Part shown: in pieces, positions 13,841-21,563 of the stretch
Layout: each line of letters starts with the position of its first letter
How positions within the stretch are numbered: position 1 is the stretch's first letter
DNA from: Schumannella sp.
GTDB taxonomy: Bacteria; Actinomycetota; Actinomycetes; Actinomycetales; Microbacteriaceae
DNA length: 32,126 nt
Assembly: GCA_025463555.1 (NCBI GenBank)
Contig: JAODAS010000204.1
Coordinates: forward strand, 1-32,126
Direction: 5' to 3'
The notes under the pieces: model-generated
Database searches by the model: none
What the model saw: the letters and a program-made list of their open reading frames with translations, nothing else
Told to the model about the DNA's origin: nothing
Program-made: the position numbers and the translations under genes

Positions 13841-14911
13841 TCACCCGACGGGCGTCGGCGCCTGCACTTCTCCGAGCGCACGCTCGACGGCCTCCTGCAC
13901 GCGTGCGTCTTCGCGGGCCTGCTGTTGCGTACGCTGGCGCTTCAGCAGGCGGAGAGCCAGGACCACCAGAGCGGCCAGGGCGACGACGAGCAGCAGGAGC
14001 ATCCATGGCACAGCCCACCCGTTCGCGGTGGCCGCGATCGGTTCGAGAGCCGTCGTCGAGCCGGACGCGTCGGTGACCACCGGGGTGACGGTGGCAGTGG
14101 CGCTAAGCAGGATTGTGGCAGCAACATTGGAGACGGGAACGGTCACGTCCCAGCTCTCTCCCGGCAGCAATTGCGGCGGAGCATCGATCGCGCCCGCGTC
14201 TGTGGGCAGCCACCCGAACGGACCGGCAACGCCCGCGGTCTGCTGTGCGGACAGCGCGGCGTTGCCCGTGTTGTGGATCGTGTAGGTCATGGTTGCGTCG
14301 CCGCCAGCGAACGGGTTGAGCCCACCGTTCCAGTTGACCTGCATGTCCTCGATCGCAAGGCTCGGTGCGAGCTCGCCGCCCACACGGAGGGCGATACGGA
14401 TGCCGAGCCGCCGATCGACGTTGATGCCCGCCGTCTCGTCGGTCTGGCCGAGGGAGGTGACGATGCCACCGGCGTAGTCTCCAGGCGTCGCATTTTCGGG
14501 CACGCTCACGGTGAAGGGAACCTCGACCGTCTCGCCCGGGCCCACGGTGATGCTGTCGGTCTTGCCCTGCACCCAAGCGCCGACGGCCACGGATTCCGCG
14601 TCGCCGACGACAAGGTCGAACTGGCCGCTGTCCGTCGTGTATCCGTCGGCTGCGTAAACGCCGAGGTCGAGCGCCGTGTCCCCGTGGTTGACGACCACCA
14701 GGGCGTCCTCGACCGTCGAGCCCGGGTTGACCGTGTAGTTGTAGCTGGTCCGGTCCGCTCCGAAGTCATTGGAGGCCGTGCGGACTGTCCAGGTGACGTC
14801 GTCCTCGGCCGCGTGTGAGGCGCCGGCGGGTGCCAGCAACAGGCCCAGCATGACGAGCAGCGCAAGGACGGCGGTGTGGATGCGGGCGGAGTTCGTGGCT
14901 AGTGCGTACAT
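13841..14911 (-). CDS. DUF916 (WxL-partner) membrane-anchored surface protein
   Basis: A 356-aa protein with a signal peptide (LLVMLGLLLAPAGASHAAE), two immunoglobulin-like extracytoplasmic domains and a C-terminal membrane helix near residues 300-322 (AVPWMLLLLVVALAALVVLA). A basic, helical cytoplasmic tail follows. The first domain has the DUF916 pattern: SYNYTVNPGSTVEDALVVVN, GDTALDLGVYAADG, VPFTVSVPENATPGDYAGGI, RLGIRIALRVGG. In Firmicutes, DUF916 proteins partner with WxL-domain proteins and bind peptidoglycan or host ligands. Here the gene upstream on the same strand encodes a phosphoesterase with a WxL-like domain, which supports the same pairing. GAGGA lies five bases before ATG 14911. 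Confidence 0.85.
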   Translation of the reverse strand: MYALATNSARIHTAVLALLVMLGLLLAPAGASHAAEDDVTWTVRTASNDFGADRTSYNYTVNPGSTVEDALVVVNHGDTALDLGVYAADGYTTDSGQFDLVVGDAESVAVGAWVQGKTDSITVGPGETVEVPFTVSVPENATPGDYAGGIVTSLGQTDETAGINVDRRLGIRIALRVGGELAPSLAIEDMQVNWNGGLNPFAGGDATMTYTIHNTGNAALSAQQTAGVAGPFGWLPTDAGAIDAPPQLLPGESWDVTVPVSNVAATILLSATATVTPVVTDASGSTTALEPIAATANGWAVPWMLLLLVVALAALVVLALRLLKRQRTQQQAREDARVQEAVERALGEVQAPTPVG

Positions 14912-14948
14912 GGTGATCCTCAGCGGTCGGGGTGGAGAAAGTCGAATG

Positions 14949-14988
14949 CCCGGTGGGGTGGGCGCCGAGCGGCGTCCACCCCACCGGG
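14949..14988 (-). terminator. Strong hairpin between the WxL-like phosphoesterase and DUF916 genes
   Basis: Bases 14949-14961 pair perfectly with 14976-14988. The stem continues through one G-T pair and four more pairs to a four-base loop (14967-14970), about 18 pairs in all. It lies between two same-strand genes that probably work together, so it may attenuate rather than end transcription. No T-tract follows on the minus strand. Confidence 0.6.
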
Positions 14989-15003
14989 GTCAGTCGGTAT
15001 CGA

Positions 15004-16998
15004 TCAGTTGCTCAGTGCAGTGATGGTCAGGGTGGCGCGGTAGCTACCCTTGTCGATGGTGCCCGGGATCTTCAGGTCCAGGTCGGCGCCGAGCGTAGCG
15101 GTGCCTCGCGCGTGACCTTGGTCTGCCCAACCGAGAGCCCGGGCGACGGACAGGCCGAGGCCCGCGTCGTATCCGGACGGAATTGCAGCACCCGGTACGG
15201 CGCCGGCACCGGCCTCGACCAGTTTCGGAGTCCAGCCGAGGTATTCACCCGAGAACGTCTGGGTGCCGTCTCGGAAGTCCCCGACCGACGCGGAGATCGA
15301 CCATGGGGCGAGCGATTGGCGGGTGTCCGAGACGGTGATCGGGTTGATCTGGCCCGTCGCCTCGAAGTAGTCGCCGTTGTGGTCCACGGCTGCGCCGAGG
15401 TCTACCAAGCCGTTACGACCGTCGATCGTCCAGCCGAACTCTCCCGGAGCGGCGTTCGGGACCGCTACCTGGATGTCCTGCCCGTTGCCGTGGTTGGGGT
15501 GGATCGTCACGGAGTCGACGATCGAGCCGACCGGCTGGGCCGCCGACGCGCCGCTGTCCGGACCGCACCAGGACTCCTGGCCAAGCTCAACGGCCGCGTT
15601 GGGAGCCGCGCACGTGCCGCTGCGGATGTTTTCGACGACGAGCTGGTCGTTCTGCACCTGCACCTTGACGTACGTGCGAACGTGCTCCTGGTCCTGGACT
15701 GAGTTGTACCAGTAGCTGCCCGGGTTCAGCGGGTCCGCACCGTTACCGGCACCGCTGGTGCCGCTCGAGTCCGGAGCCGTGATGTCGTAGTACTTCGAGC
15801 CCGAGGCAGAGTTGGCGGTCACGTAGATGACGCCGCCGGGGCCGGTGTACACATCCGCGGCGCCGGGCTGTTCGTCCGCGTTGGCCTTGGCGCCGTTCTT
15901 GATCTCGTAGCTGCGCGTGTAGACGTGGTCGTGACCCTGGAGTACGAGGTCGACACCCAGGTTGGAGAACGTCGTCGGGAAGTCGACGCGGCGCACCTTG
16001 GCGTCGGCATCCTTAGCGTGGGACGCTGCGGAGTAGATCGCGTGGTGGTAGACGAGAACCGTGTACTTCGCCTCGGCACCGTGCTGGTTGACCACATCGG
16101 TCACGTAGGCGATGTGTGCCTCGTCGCCGCCGCCTCCTGTCGAGGTCCTGTAGCTGTTGCTGTTCAGGTCGATGAACAGTACGTCTTTGTAGATGTACCA
16201 GTAGTCGCCACCGGACGTGGTGTTCCCTGCGGGGGCGCCGTTCGCGTAGTACGCACCCGCGCGGTCGGTGTTGGGTGTGTACAGGTGCTGCTCGTACGCC
16301 TTGCCACCCACGTCGTGGTTTCCGATGGTCGCGGCCCACGGGTACTGGCGCAGCTTGTCCGGAGCGAGAAACGCGTTCCACTGGGTCTCGGTGTTGGCGG
16401 TTTCGACCTGGTCGCCGCCCGAGACGAGGATCTCGGTGTTCGGGTTGGCCGCAAGAGCCACATCCAGTGTGTCCTGCCAGCCGGCTCCGTCCCTGGCGAT
16501 GTCGCCCGACGAACCGATCTGCGGGTCGCCGAAGAACAGGAAGTCGAACGCGCCGTCGAACGACTGCGTCTTGAACGCGTAGGTCGGCGACCAGTTGCCG
16601 TCGAAACCGACCCGGTAGGAGTATGCCGTGTTCTCGGTCAGGCCGGAAAGCGTGGCGTGGCGGTTGAATCCGCCGCTCGTCGCGATGTTTGCCGTGCCGG
16701 CGGCGGAGAATGTGGCGGCGTCGGCCGGGAACTCGCCACTGACGATCGCCGACGTCGGCGCCAACTCCACCGACTGCGCGGAGTCGGTCGAGGAGTACCA
16801 GGTGACGATGCGCTGGGACTCGTCTGCTCCGACGCCGAGGATGACGCCGGTCAGGTTCGCAGCATCGTCAGCCATCGCCGGTGCGGCGGCGAAGCCACCA
16901 ATGGCGACGGACGTGCCGAGGGCGACGGCTGTGAGCCACACCGACGTACGGTGGCGATTTCGCCACGATGGTTGTGCGATTGCACTGGGGGAGGACAT
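15004..16998 (-). CDS. Secreted purple-acid-phosphatase-like metallophosphoesterase with C-terminal WxL-like domain
   Basis: A 664-aa exported protein. The signal peptide ends near AAAPAMADD (about residue 43). A fibronectin-III-like purple acid phosphatase N-domain spans about 48-145. The calcineurin-type catalytic domain follows with GDPQ (157-160), GGDQ (194-197), GNHD (226-229), YHHA (317-320) and QGHDH (354-358), all the expected dinuclear-metal ligands. Residues about 490-664 form a separate domain with INPITVSD, PWSISASVGDFRDG and SGEYLGWTPK. It ends LKIPGTIDKGSYRATLTITA, the shape of WxL cell-wall-binding domains. The proximal WxL is WSI (566-568); the distal Trp is replaced in TITAL (658-662). 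It should hydrolyse phosphoesters outside the cell while held on the wall. Substrate unknown. Confidence 0.88.
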   Translation of the reverse strand: MSSPSAIAQPSWRNRHRTSVWLTAVALGTSVAIGGFAAAPAMADDAANLTGVILGVGADESQRIVTWYSSTDSAQSVELAPTSAIVSGEFPADAATFSAAGTANIATSGGFNRHATLSGLTENTAYSYRVGFDGNWSPTYAFKTQSFDGAFDFLFFGDPQIGSSGDIARDGAGWQDTLDVALAANPNTEILVSGGDQVETANTETQWNAFLAPDKLRQYPWAATIGNHDVGGKAYEQHLYTPNTDRAGAYYANGAPAGNTTSGGDYWYIYKDVLFIDLNSNSYRTSTGGGGDEAHIAYVTDVVNQHGAEAKYTVLVYHHAIYSAASHAKDADAKVRRVDFPTTFSNLGVDLVLQGHDHVYTRSYEIKNGAKANADEQPGAADVYTGPGGVIYVTANSASGSKYYDITAPDSSGTSGAGNGADPLNPGSYWYNSVQDQEHVRTYVKVQVQNDQLVVENIRSGTCAAPNAAVELGQESWCGPDSGASAAQPVGSIVDSVTIHPNHGNGQDIQVAVPNAAPGEFGWTIDGRNGLVDLGAAVDHNGDYFEATGQINPITVSDTRQSLAPWSISASVGDFRDGTQTFSGEYLGWTPKLVEAGAGAVPGAAIPSGYDAGLGLSVARALGWADQGHARGTATLGADLDLKIPGTIDKGSYRATLTITALSN

Positions 16999-17127
16999 GA
17001 GTGGTCCGTTCTCTTAGGTTCCCGGGATGGGAACTGGTTTGCACTGATCAAGATTCGCGGGCTGGATGAACGTCTGTTGAACGTGAGCCTCCGTGTCAGT
17101 AACACGCGGGGAAATACCACAGCCGCC

Positions 17128-18342
17128 TCACAGGCCGAGCACACGTTCCACGAACCAGACGAGCCCGGCTACGGACACAGACACGGCAATGGCGCCTGCG
17201 GCCCACAGGCCGATCCGCGGTGCGCGGCGGCGCAGCAGGGCCAGCAGCGGAAAGAGCGCGGCGATGATCGTGAGCTGGACGACCTCGATCCCGACGTTGA
17301 AGACGAGCAGCGACCACAGAAGCGTCCACGACCATGGCTCGTCGATGCCCAGCGCACTCGCGAAGCCAAGCCCGTGCACGAGGCCGAACAGGAACACCAC
17401 GGCCAGCCGCACCCATCCGGCGCGGTCGAGGCCGAGAGGGCCGCCGGTCGGGTCGAGGTTGTTGGTTGCATCTCCGCGGCGCCAGAGCTGCCACAGATAC
17501 CAGGTGGCAACGACCGCGATCGACAACGCAATGATCGGCTCGACCATCCGGGACGGCACGGAAACCAGCCCAGTCGAGGCCAGAATGAACGTCACAGAAT
17601 GCGCCACCGTAAATGTGGTGGCCGCGAGCACCACTTCGCGCAAACGCCGCGATCCCACGATGAGCGCCAGCAGGAACAGGATGTGGTCGATCCCGCTCAG
17701 CAGGTGCTCAGCGCCAAGGTGGAAGAACTCCCAGAAGCGCTCGCCAGTACTCTGTTCCGTCGAGAATGAGGGCTGTTCTGAATCGAGCGCGGCGCTGCCC
17801 GATCTGCCGTCGATCTCGTACGTGAGGATGGTCTTGGTCCCCGTCACATAGCCTTCCGAGTCGCCGAACAGCTTGCTCGTGATCACGTGCGCGTCGGTCA
17901 GCGCTGGGCACGTGTCTTCGAGAAGGAGCACGGCGTACAGCGCGCCCTGCTGTTCGGTCATCGTGATGTCGCCCACGCTCTTCGGGGTGCACGGCTCGTC
18001 GCCCGACGTGACCGTGAAGCGGCTGGTCACATAGGCGAGAACCGTGTCGATGTGGTCTTCGAGAGCGGTCGCTTGAGCGGTTGCGTCGCCGCCCTCGAAC
18101 GCAGCAGTGCCGTCTTGGAAGAGCGGGTCGTCACGCTCGGCGTCCGCTGCGGAGACGACCAGAAGGTCGTATTCCAGCTGCAGTTCGGTCGTGACGCGCC
18201 CCGCTTCGCTCGAACTCACATCGGCGTACACGACCGAGGTGAAGCCGTGCGCAGAGGCCGGTCCCGCAGTAAGCGCACCGATCGTCAGCGCGATTAGGCC
18301 CAAGAGAAGGGCAAGGACAGAGCGGCGTGCGCCGTGCGACAT
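17128..18342 (-). CDS. HupE/UreJ-like membrane protein with large extracytoplasmic domain
   Basis: A 404-aa protein with a signal peptide cut before H32 (PASAHGF), an extracytoplasmic domain of about 170 residues, then about six membrane helices. The membrane part has the family signature FFHLGAEHLLSGIDHILFLL (206-224), TFTVAHSVTFILA (243-255) and FGLVHGLGFASALG (319-332). Histidines 208, 213, 220, 248 and 323 are candidate metal ligands. Related HupE/UreJ proteins are linked to nickel handling, but no hydrogenase or urease gene is present here. It lies first in line with the phosphoesterase and DUF916 genes; a 5-bp hairpin (17092-17106) sits in the 129-bp gap after it. AAAGGAG four bases before ATG 18342 sets the start. 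Confidence 0.83.
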   Translation of the reverse strand: MSHGARRSVLALLLGLIALTIGALTAGPASAHGFTSVVYADVSSSEAGRVTTELQLEYDLLVVSAADAERDDPLFQDGTAAFEGGDATAQATALEDHIDTVLAYVTSRFTVTSGDEPCTPKSVGDITMTEQQGALYAVLLLEDTCPALTDAHVITSKLFGDSEGYVTGTKTILTYEIDGRSGSAALDSEQPSFSTEQSTGERFWEFFHLGAEHLLSGIDHILFLLALIVGSRRLREVVLAATTFTVAHSVTFILASTGLVSVPSRMVEPIIALSIAVVATWYLWQLWRRGDATNNLDPTGGPLGLDRAGWVRLAVVFLFGLVHGLGFASALGIDEPWSWTLLWSLLVFNVGIEVVQLTIIAALFPLLALLRRRAPRIGLWAAGAIAVSVSVAGLVWFVERVLGL

Positions 18343-18519
18343 TGGTCTCCTTTGGTCGGCCAGTCGGGGGACAGAGTGACCCGAGTCGGTGAACGAAAGG
18401 GAGATCGCGGGCAAACGGCTCGGGAACAGTCACCGGGGCACGTGGTGGTCTGCCCGGTTCTGAAGCATGCTGGAATCGCTTTTTGCTTGTGCGCATCGCG
18501 CCCTGAAGAATGGATACCC

Positions 18520-19182
18520 TTGCGCCCCCGACCCACGACCGTCGCGTCGCTGACGACAGCACTTCTCGCCGCTGCCCTTCTCTCCGGCTGCGCAGGGGAC
18601 AGCTGGGCTGAGCCGCATGCCGCGCCCGTTCCCGTCGGCACTCTCGGGGCGGGCTTCGAACCGTCATCTGCGCCCAGTCCGGAGGCGACGATCAGTCCGA
18701 CAGCGGGTTCGTGGGACGACGTGCATCCGTCGGCGGGCTACCGGGTGGTGCTCCTCACCGCGGGTGACGACGGCCCGACTCGGACCTTGATAGCCGCTAT
18801 CCGCGAGTGGGCGGGCGAGGAGAGCGTCGACCTCCGCACGGTGGAGGCCGACGACCAGCTCATCGACGGGATCGTCGAGGCGATCGACCTGAAGCCGGAC
18901 CTCATTGTGAGCGCCGGCAACGACCTCATCGACCCACTCGCGACGGTCACCGCAAGCCACCTCGATCAGCAGTTCCTCGTGGTCGGCGCCGAGGTAGCCG
19001 AACCGACGCATAACGTCACCGCGGTCGACTGGAGCGGAGCATCGTTCCGTGGTGAAGGACTCGGTGCCTCATCGACTTACGACCCTGAATCCTTTACTGA
19101 CGAGCGCTGCGCGGCCGCGGTGCGCGCTGGAGTCGCAGCGGTGCTCCACGACCTGACCGGCATCGTGATCTGGATCGACTGA
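18520..19182 (+). CDS. BMP-like (periplasmic-binding fold) lipoprotein
   Basis: A lipoprotein of about 220 aa. The basic start LRPRPTTVASLTTALLAAAL leads into the lipobox LLSGC, with Cys24 as the lipidated residue. A Pro/Ser/Ala linker follows, then GYRVVLLTAGDDGPTRTLIA, a segment DLKPDLIVSAGNDLIDPLAT, then HLDQQFLVVGAEVAEPTHNV and DWSGASFRGEGLGASS. This resembles the ligand-binding fold of BMP/PnrA-type lipoproteins, but only part of it is present at this length. I recall similar lipoproteins in Microbacteriaceae without known function. The start is uncertain: TTG 18520 gives a normal signal peptide, whereas the longer reading from 18334 does not. It is divergent from the HupE-like gene across 177 bp. 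Confidence 0.7.
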   Translation: MRPRPTTVASLTTALLAAALLSGCAGDSWAEPHAAPVPVGTLGAGFEPSSAPSPEATISPTAGSWDDVHPSAGYRVVLLTAGDDGPTRTLIAAIREWAGEESVDLRTVEADDQLIDGIVEAIDLKPDLIVSAGNDLIDPLATVTASHLDQQFLVVGAEVAEPTHNVTAVDWSGASFRGEGLGASSTYDPESFTDERCAAAVRAGVAAVLHDLTGIVIWID

Positions 19183-19299
19183 GGCCGCCTCCGACGATCA
19201 CCGTCCGACCGACGCGTTCACCGAGTGCGTTAGAAGGCCTCCTGCTACGGTTCACTTCGGGGGATGGCCCAACCTCCGCTACGCGCGAGAGGACGGCTG

Positions 19300-20334
19300 A
19301 TGAGCGACGCCGAACGTTTTCCGTCCAAGCCCAAGCTCCTCGTTTTGGGAAGCGCGGCCCTCGCCGTCGTTGTCGCCGCTGGCATCGTCACTGCTCTCGT
19401 GTTCAGCACGACGACTACGGGGCAGTCCGTCCCGACCAGCTCGCCAACCGCATCCTCGACTGCAGCAACCCCCGACGAGCCAAAGACCGACAGCACAGCC
19501 ACGCCATCGCCGTCACCCAGCCCTCCGGTCGCCGGAAACCCTGACGCTGAGAGGCCGCTGCCCCGAGCATCCGGGCCGAAACCCGGAAGTCCCGGCGCAG
19601 AGAAGCCGCCTGCTGGAGGGTCCGTCCCCGAGGTCGGCGCCCCCGCTCCGTCCGTGGGAATCGTTCTCGGGCGCACCACTGACGAGCTGGGACAGCCGCA
19701 CGCTCTCGTATTGAACGTGGCTCCAGCCATCCAGGAGGTGCTGCTGGACACCAATGAGCTTTTCGCCGTCGTGTCAGGGAGCACCACGTTCTACGTCACG
19801 GGCGATGCGGCCGTCGGCGCCTGGCGCTTCGGGGTGGACTCAAGCGGTATGGGCGATGCGGCTCCTATTGTCGTGATCAAGCGTGTGACGGACAGCAGTG
19901 TGCAAGACCTCGCGGCCGATCCCAGTCGGTTCGCCGAGGCTGCCGCTCTGAATGAGGATGCTCTCGCGACGAGCGTCAGGCTGAGCGCGCTCATCGCCAC
20001 TGTGCTCGCCGAAACGGATCCGATGTACGCGGCGCTTTCGCACCAGCTGCAAGAGCCGACGTGGACCGGTGTGCTGGTATTCGCCGCGTCGGTTCTCGCG
20101 CTCCCCGGGCAAGTGCAAGGTCAATCGACCGGCGGCTTCGCCGACACTCAGGTCGCTGCTTTCGACATCGGCTTCGAGGTGTCTCCACTGGCGGGCACGA
20201 ACTCCAGCGACCCGGATGCGTTCTTCGGGACCGTGGACTACGCGCGGCCCGCGGGCGATCCGGCGCCGCCCGGCGGGCAGTATCTGCGCGCAGGCTTTGC
20301 CAACAGTGCGTTGACATTCTTCGAGATCGGCTAG
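19300..20334 (+). CDS. Membrane-anchored extracytoplasmic protein with Pro/Ser/Thr linker, unknown
   Basis: A 344-aa protein with a short cytoplasmic tail, one membrane helix (PKLLVLGSAALAVVVAAGIV) and a low-complexity linker of about 85 residues rich in Pro, Ser, Thr and Ala. A folded C-terminal domain starts near VGIVLGRTTDELGQPHALVL. It contains ELFAVVSGSTTFYVTGDAAV, AWRFGVDSSGMGDAAPIVVI, and ends YLRAGFANSALTFFEIG. I recognise no family. ATG 19300 with AGAGGA upstream is preferred to the in-frame ATG 19264, whose GGGGG is directly adjacent. It follows the lipoprotein gene after 117 bp. The linker suggests it spans the thick cell wall. Confidence 0.72.
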   Translation: MSDAERFPSKPKLLVLGSAALAVVVAAGIVTALVFSTTTTGQSVPTSSPTASSTAATPDEPKTDSTATPSPSPSPPVAGNPDAERPLPRASGPKPGSPGAEKPPAGGSVPEVGAPAPSVGIVLGRTTDELGQPHALVLNVAPAIQEVLLDTNELFAVVSGSTTFYVTGDAAVGAWRFGVDSSGMGDAAPIVVIKRVTDSSVQDLAADPSRFAEAAALNEDALATSVRLSALIATVLAETDPMYAALSHQLQEPTWTGVLVFAASVLALPGQVQGQSTGGFADTQVAAFDIGFEVSPLAGTNSSDPDAFFGTVDYARPAGDPAPPGGQYLRAGFANSALTFFEIG

Positions 20335-20368
20335 CACCGGGCGAAATCGATACGCGGGCGTCGAGTGC

Positions 20369-21319
20369 CTACGGTGTGACGACGATCTTGCCGAGCACCC
20401 GCCCTTCGCCCAGATAGGCGAGCGCCTGCGGCACTTCGTCGAGTGAGAAAGCGCGGTCGATGTGGATGCGAACATCGCCGGTGACACAACGCTCGGCGAC
20501 GGGCTCGAATTGCGCAGGCCCCTGCCTCGCAACGAGAACCCCCAGTCGGCGCCCGGTAAGCCGGCCGAGCGCTGCCCCGACCGTCACGACCCGAAGCAGC
20601 GCTCGTGTGGTTCCACCGACGCAGAGGTAGCGGCCGCCGGGAGCCAGTGCACGGCGGTATGCGAACACGGACCGGTGGGCGACGAGATCGAGCACGAGGT
20701 CGTATGGCTCGAGCCGCGTGAAGTCCTGGCTTCGATAGTCGACGACGTCGTCGGCGCCGAGTTCTCGCATGAATCCGAGCTTGCCGGCGTTGTCGACGCC
20801 GGTCACGTGCGCCCCGGAGAGCTTGGCGAGCTGGATGGCGAACGTGCCGGCTCCACCGCCCGCGCCGTTGATGAGCACGCGCTGCCCGCGGCGCGCACCG
20901 CTGGTCCCCTGAAACGCGATCGCACCCGCCTGCGGCAGCGTCGAGGCCTCGGCGAACGTCAGTTGCTTCGGCTTGTGCGCGAGCATGGATTCGGGCGCCA
21001 CCGCGTACTCCGCGAAGCCGCCCATGAGGCCCAGGTTGTCGCCATACACTTCGTCGCCCACGCTGAACCGCGTGATACCGGCGCCGACGGCAGCAACGCG
21101 TCCGGCGATGTCTGAGCCGAGCACCCGACGCGCCGGAGCGCGCAGGCCACCGATCCGCGCGTACATCGGCGTGCCCCGAAGCACCTCCCAGTCGGAGAGA
21201 TTGACGGATGTCGCCGCGATCTCCACGAGCACCTGATTCGCGGCCGGCGACGGCACCGGAATCTCCTCGACTCGCAACACGTCGGGCGGACCGTAGTGAT
21301 CGTAGGTGACGGCCCTCAT
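20369..21319 (-). CDS. NAD(P)-dependent MDR oxidoreductase (zinc-independent)
   Basis: A 316-aa medium-chain reductase starting MRAVTYDHYGPPDVLRVEEI. It has the catalytic-domain motif RVLGSDIAGRVAAVGAGITR and the Rossmann segment VLINGAGGGAGTFAIQLAKL. YLCVGGTTRALL is near the C-terminal half, and it ends YLGEGRVLGKIVVTP. It belongs to the same broad group as the enzyme at 1615-2664 but is clearly diverged from it, so it is not a recent copy. The expected reaction is NADPH-dependent reduction of a quinone or enone; the substrate is unknown. It is monocistronic, convergent with the preceding gene (34 bp) and divergent from the aldo/keto reductase. No clear ribosome site precedes ATG 21319. Confidence 0.87.
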   Translation of the reverse strand: MRAVTYDHYGPPDVLRVEEIPVPSPAANQVLVEIAATSVNLSDWEVLRGTPMYARIGGLRAPARRVLGSDIAGRVAAVGAGITRFSVGDEVYGDNLGLMGGFAEYAVAPESMLAHKPKQLTFAEASTLPQAGAIAFQGTSGARRGQRVLINGAGGGAGTFAIQLAKLSGAHVTGVDNAGKLGFMRELGADDVVDYRSQDFTRLEPYDLVLDLVAHRSVFAYRRALAPGGRYLCVGGTTRALLRVVTVGAALGRLTGRRLGVLVARQGPAQFEPVAERCVTGDVRIHIDRAFSLDEVPQALAYLGEGRVLGKIVVTP

Positions 21320-21442
21320 GCCGATCGGCTATCGCGGGCGAAGCGTGGGGACCTGGGCACGGGAGTCAGCCTACGCGGGGCGCTTGGCGAGAGGTGCGGT
21401 CACTTATGACCGTGCCTTATGAAAGCCAGAACATTCTCCTGT

Positions 21443-21472
21443 TGGACAGCTGATCAACGTCGGGCTTACCGT
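21443..21472 (+). promoter_or_regulatory. Candidate promoter for the aldo/keto reductase gene
   Basis: TGGACA (21443-21448), an 18-bp spacer and TACCGT (21467-21472) match an actinobacterial sigma-A promoter at five of six -35 positions and the TAnnnT -10. It lies in the 244-bp divergent gap, about 90 bp before the start at 21564. No dyad operator stood out in this gap. Confidence 0.4.
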
Positions 21473-21563
21473 TGAATCGCAACCACGGGGAATCCGGGGC
21501 GTCAGGGCCGTCCGAGATTCCGTCCGCGCCACCTCGCCCCCAATCAGATCAAGGATCCCCACC

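Noticed and set aside
15925-17769. A 614-codon open frame on the plus strand.
   Set aside because: It is antisense to the phosphoesterase and HupE-like genes, both with clear motifs; its translation is low in order and unlike a protein family.
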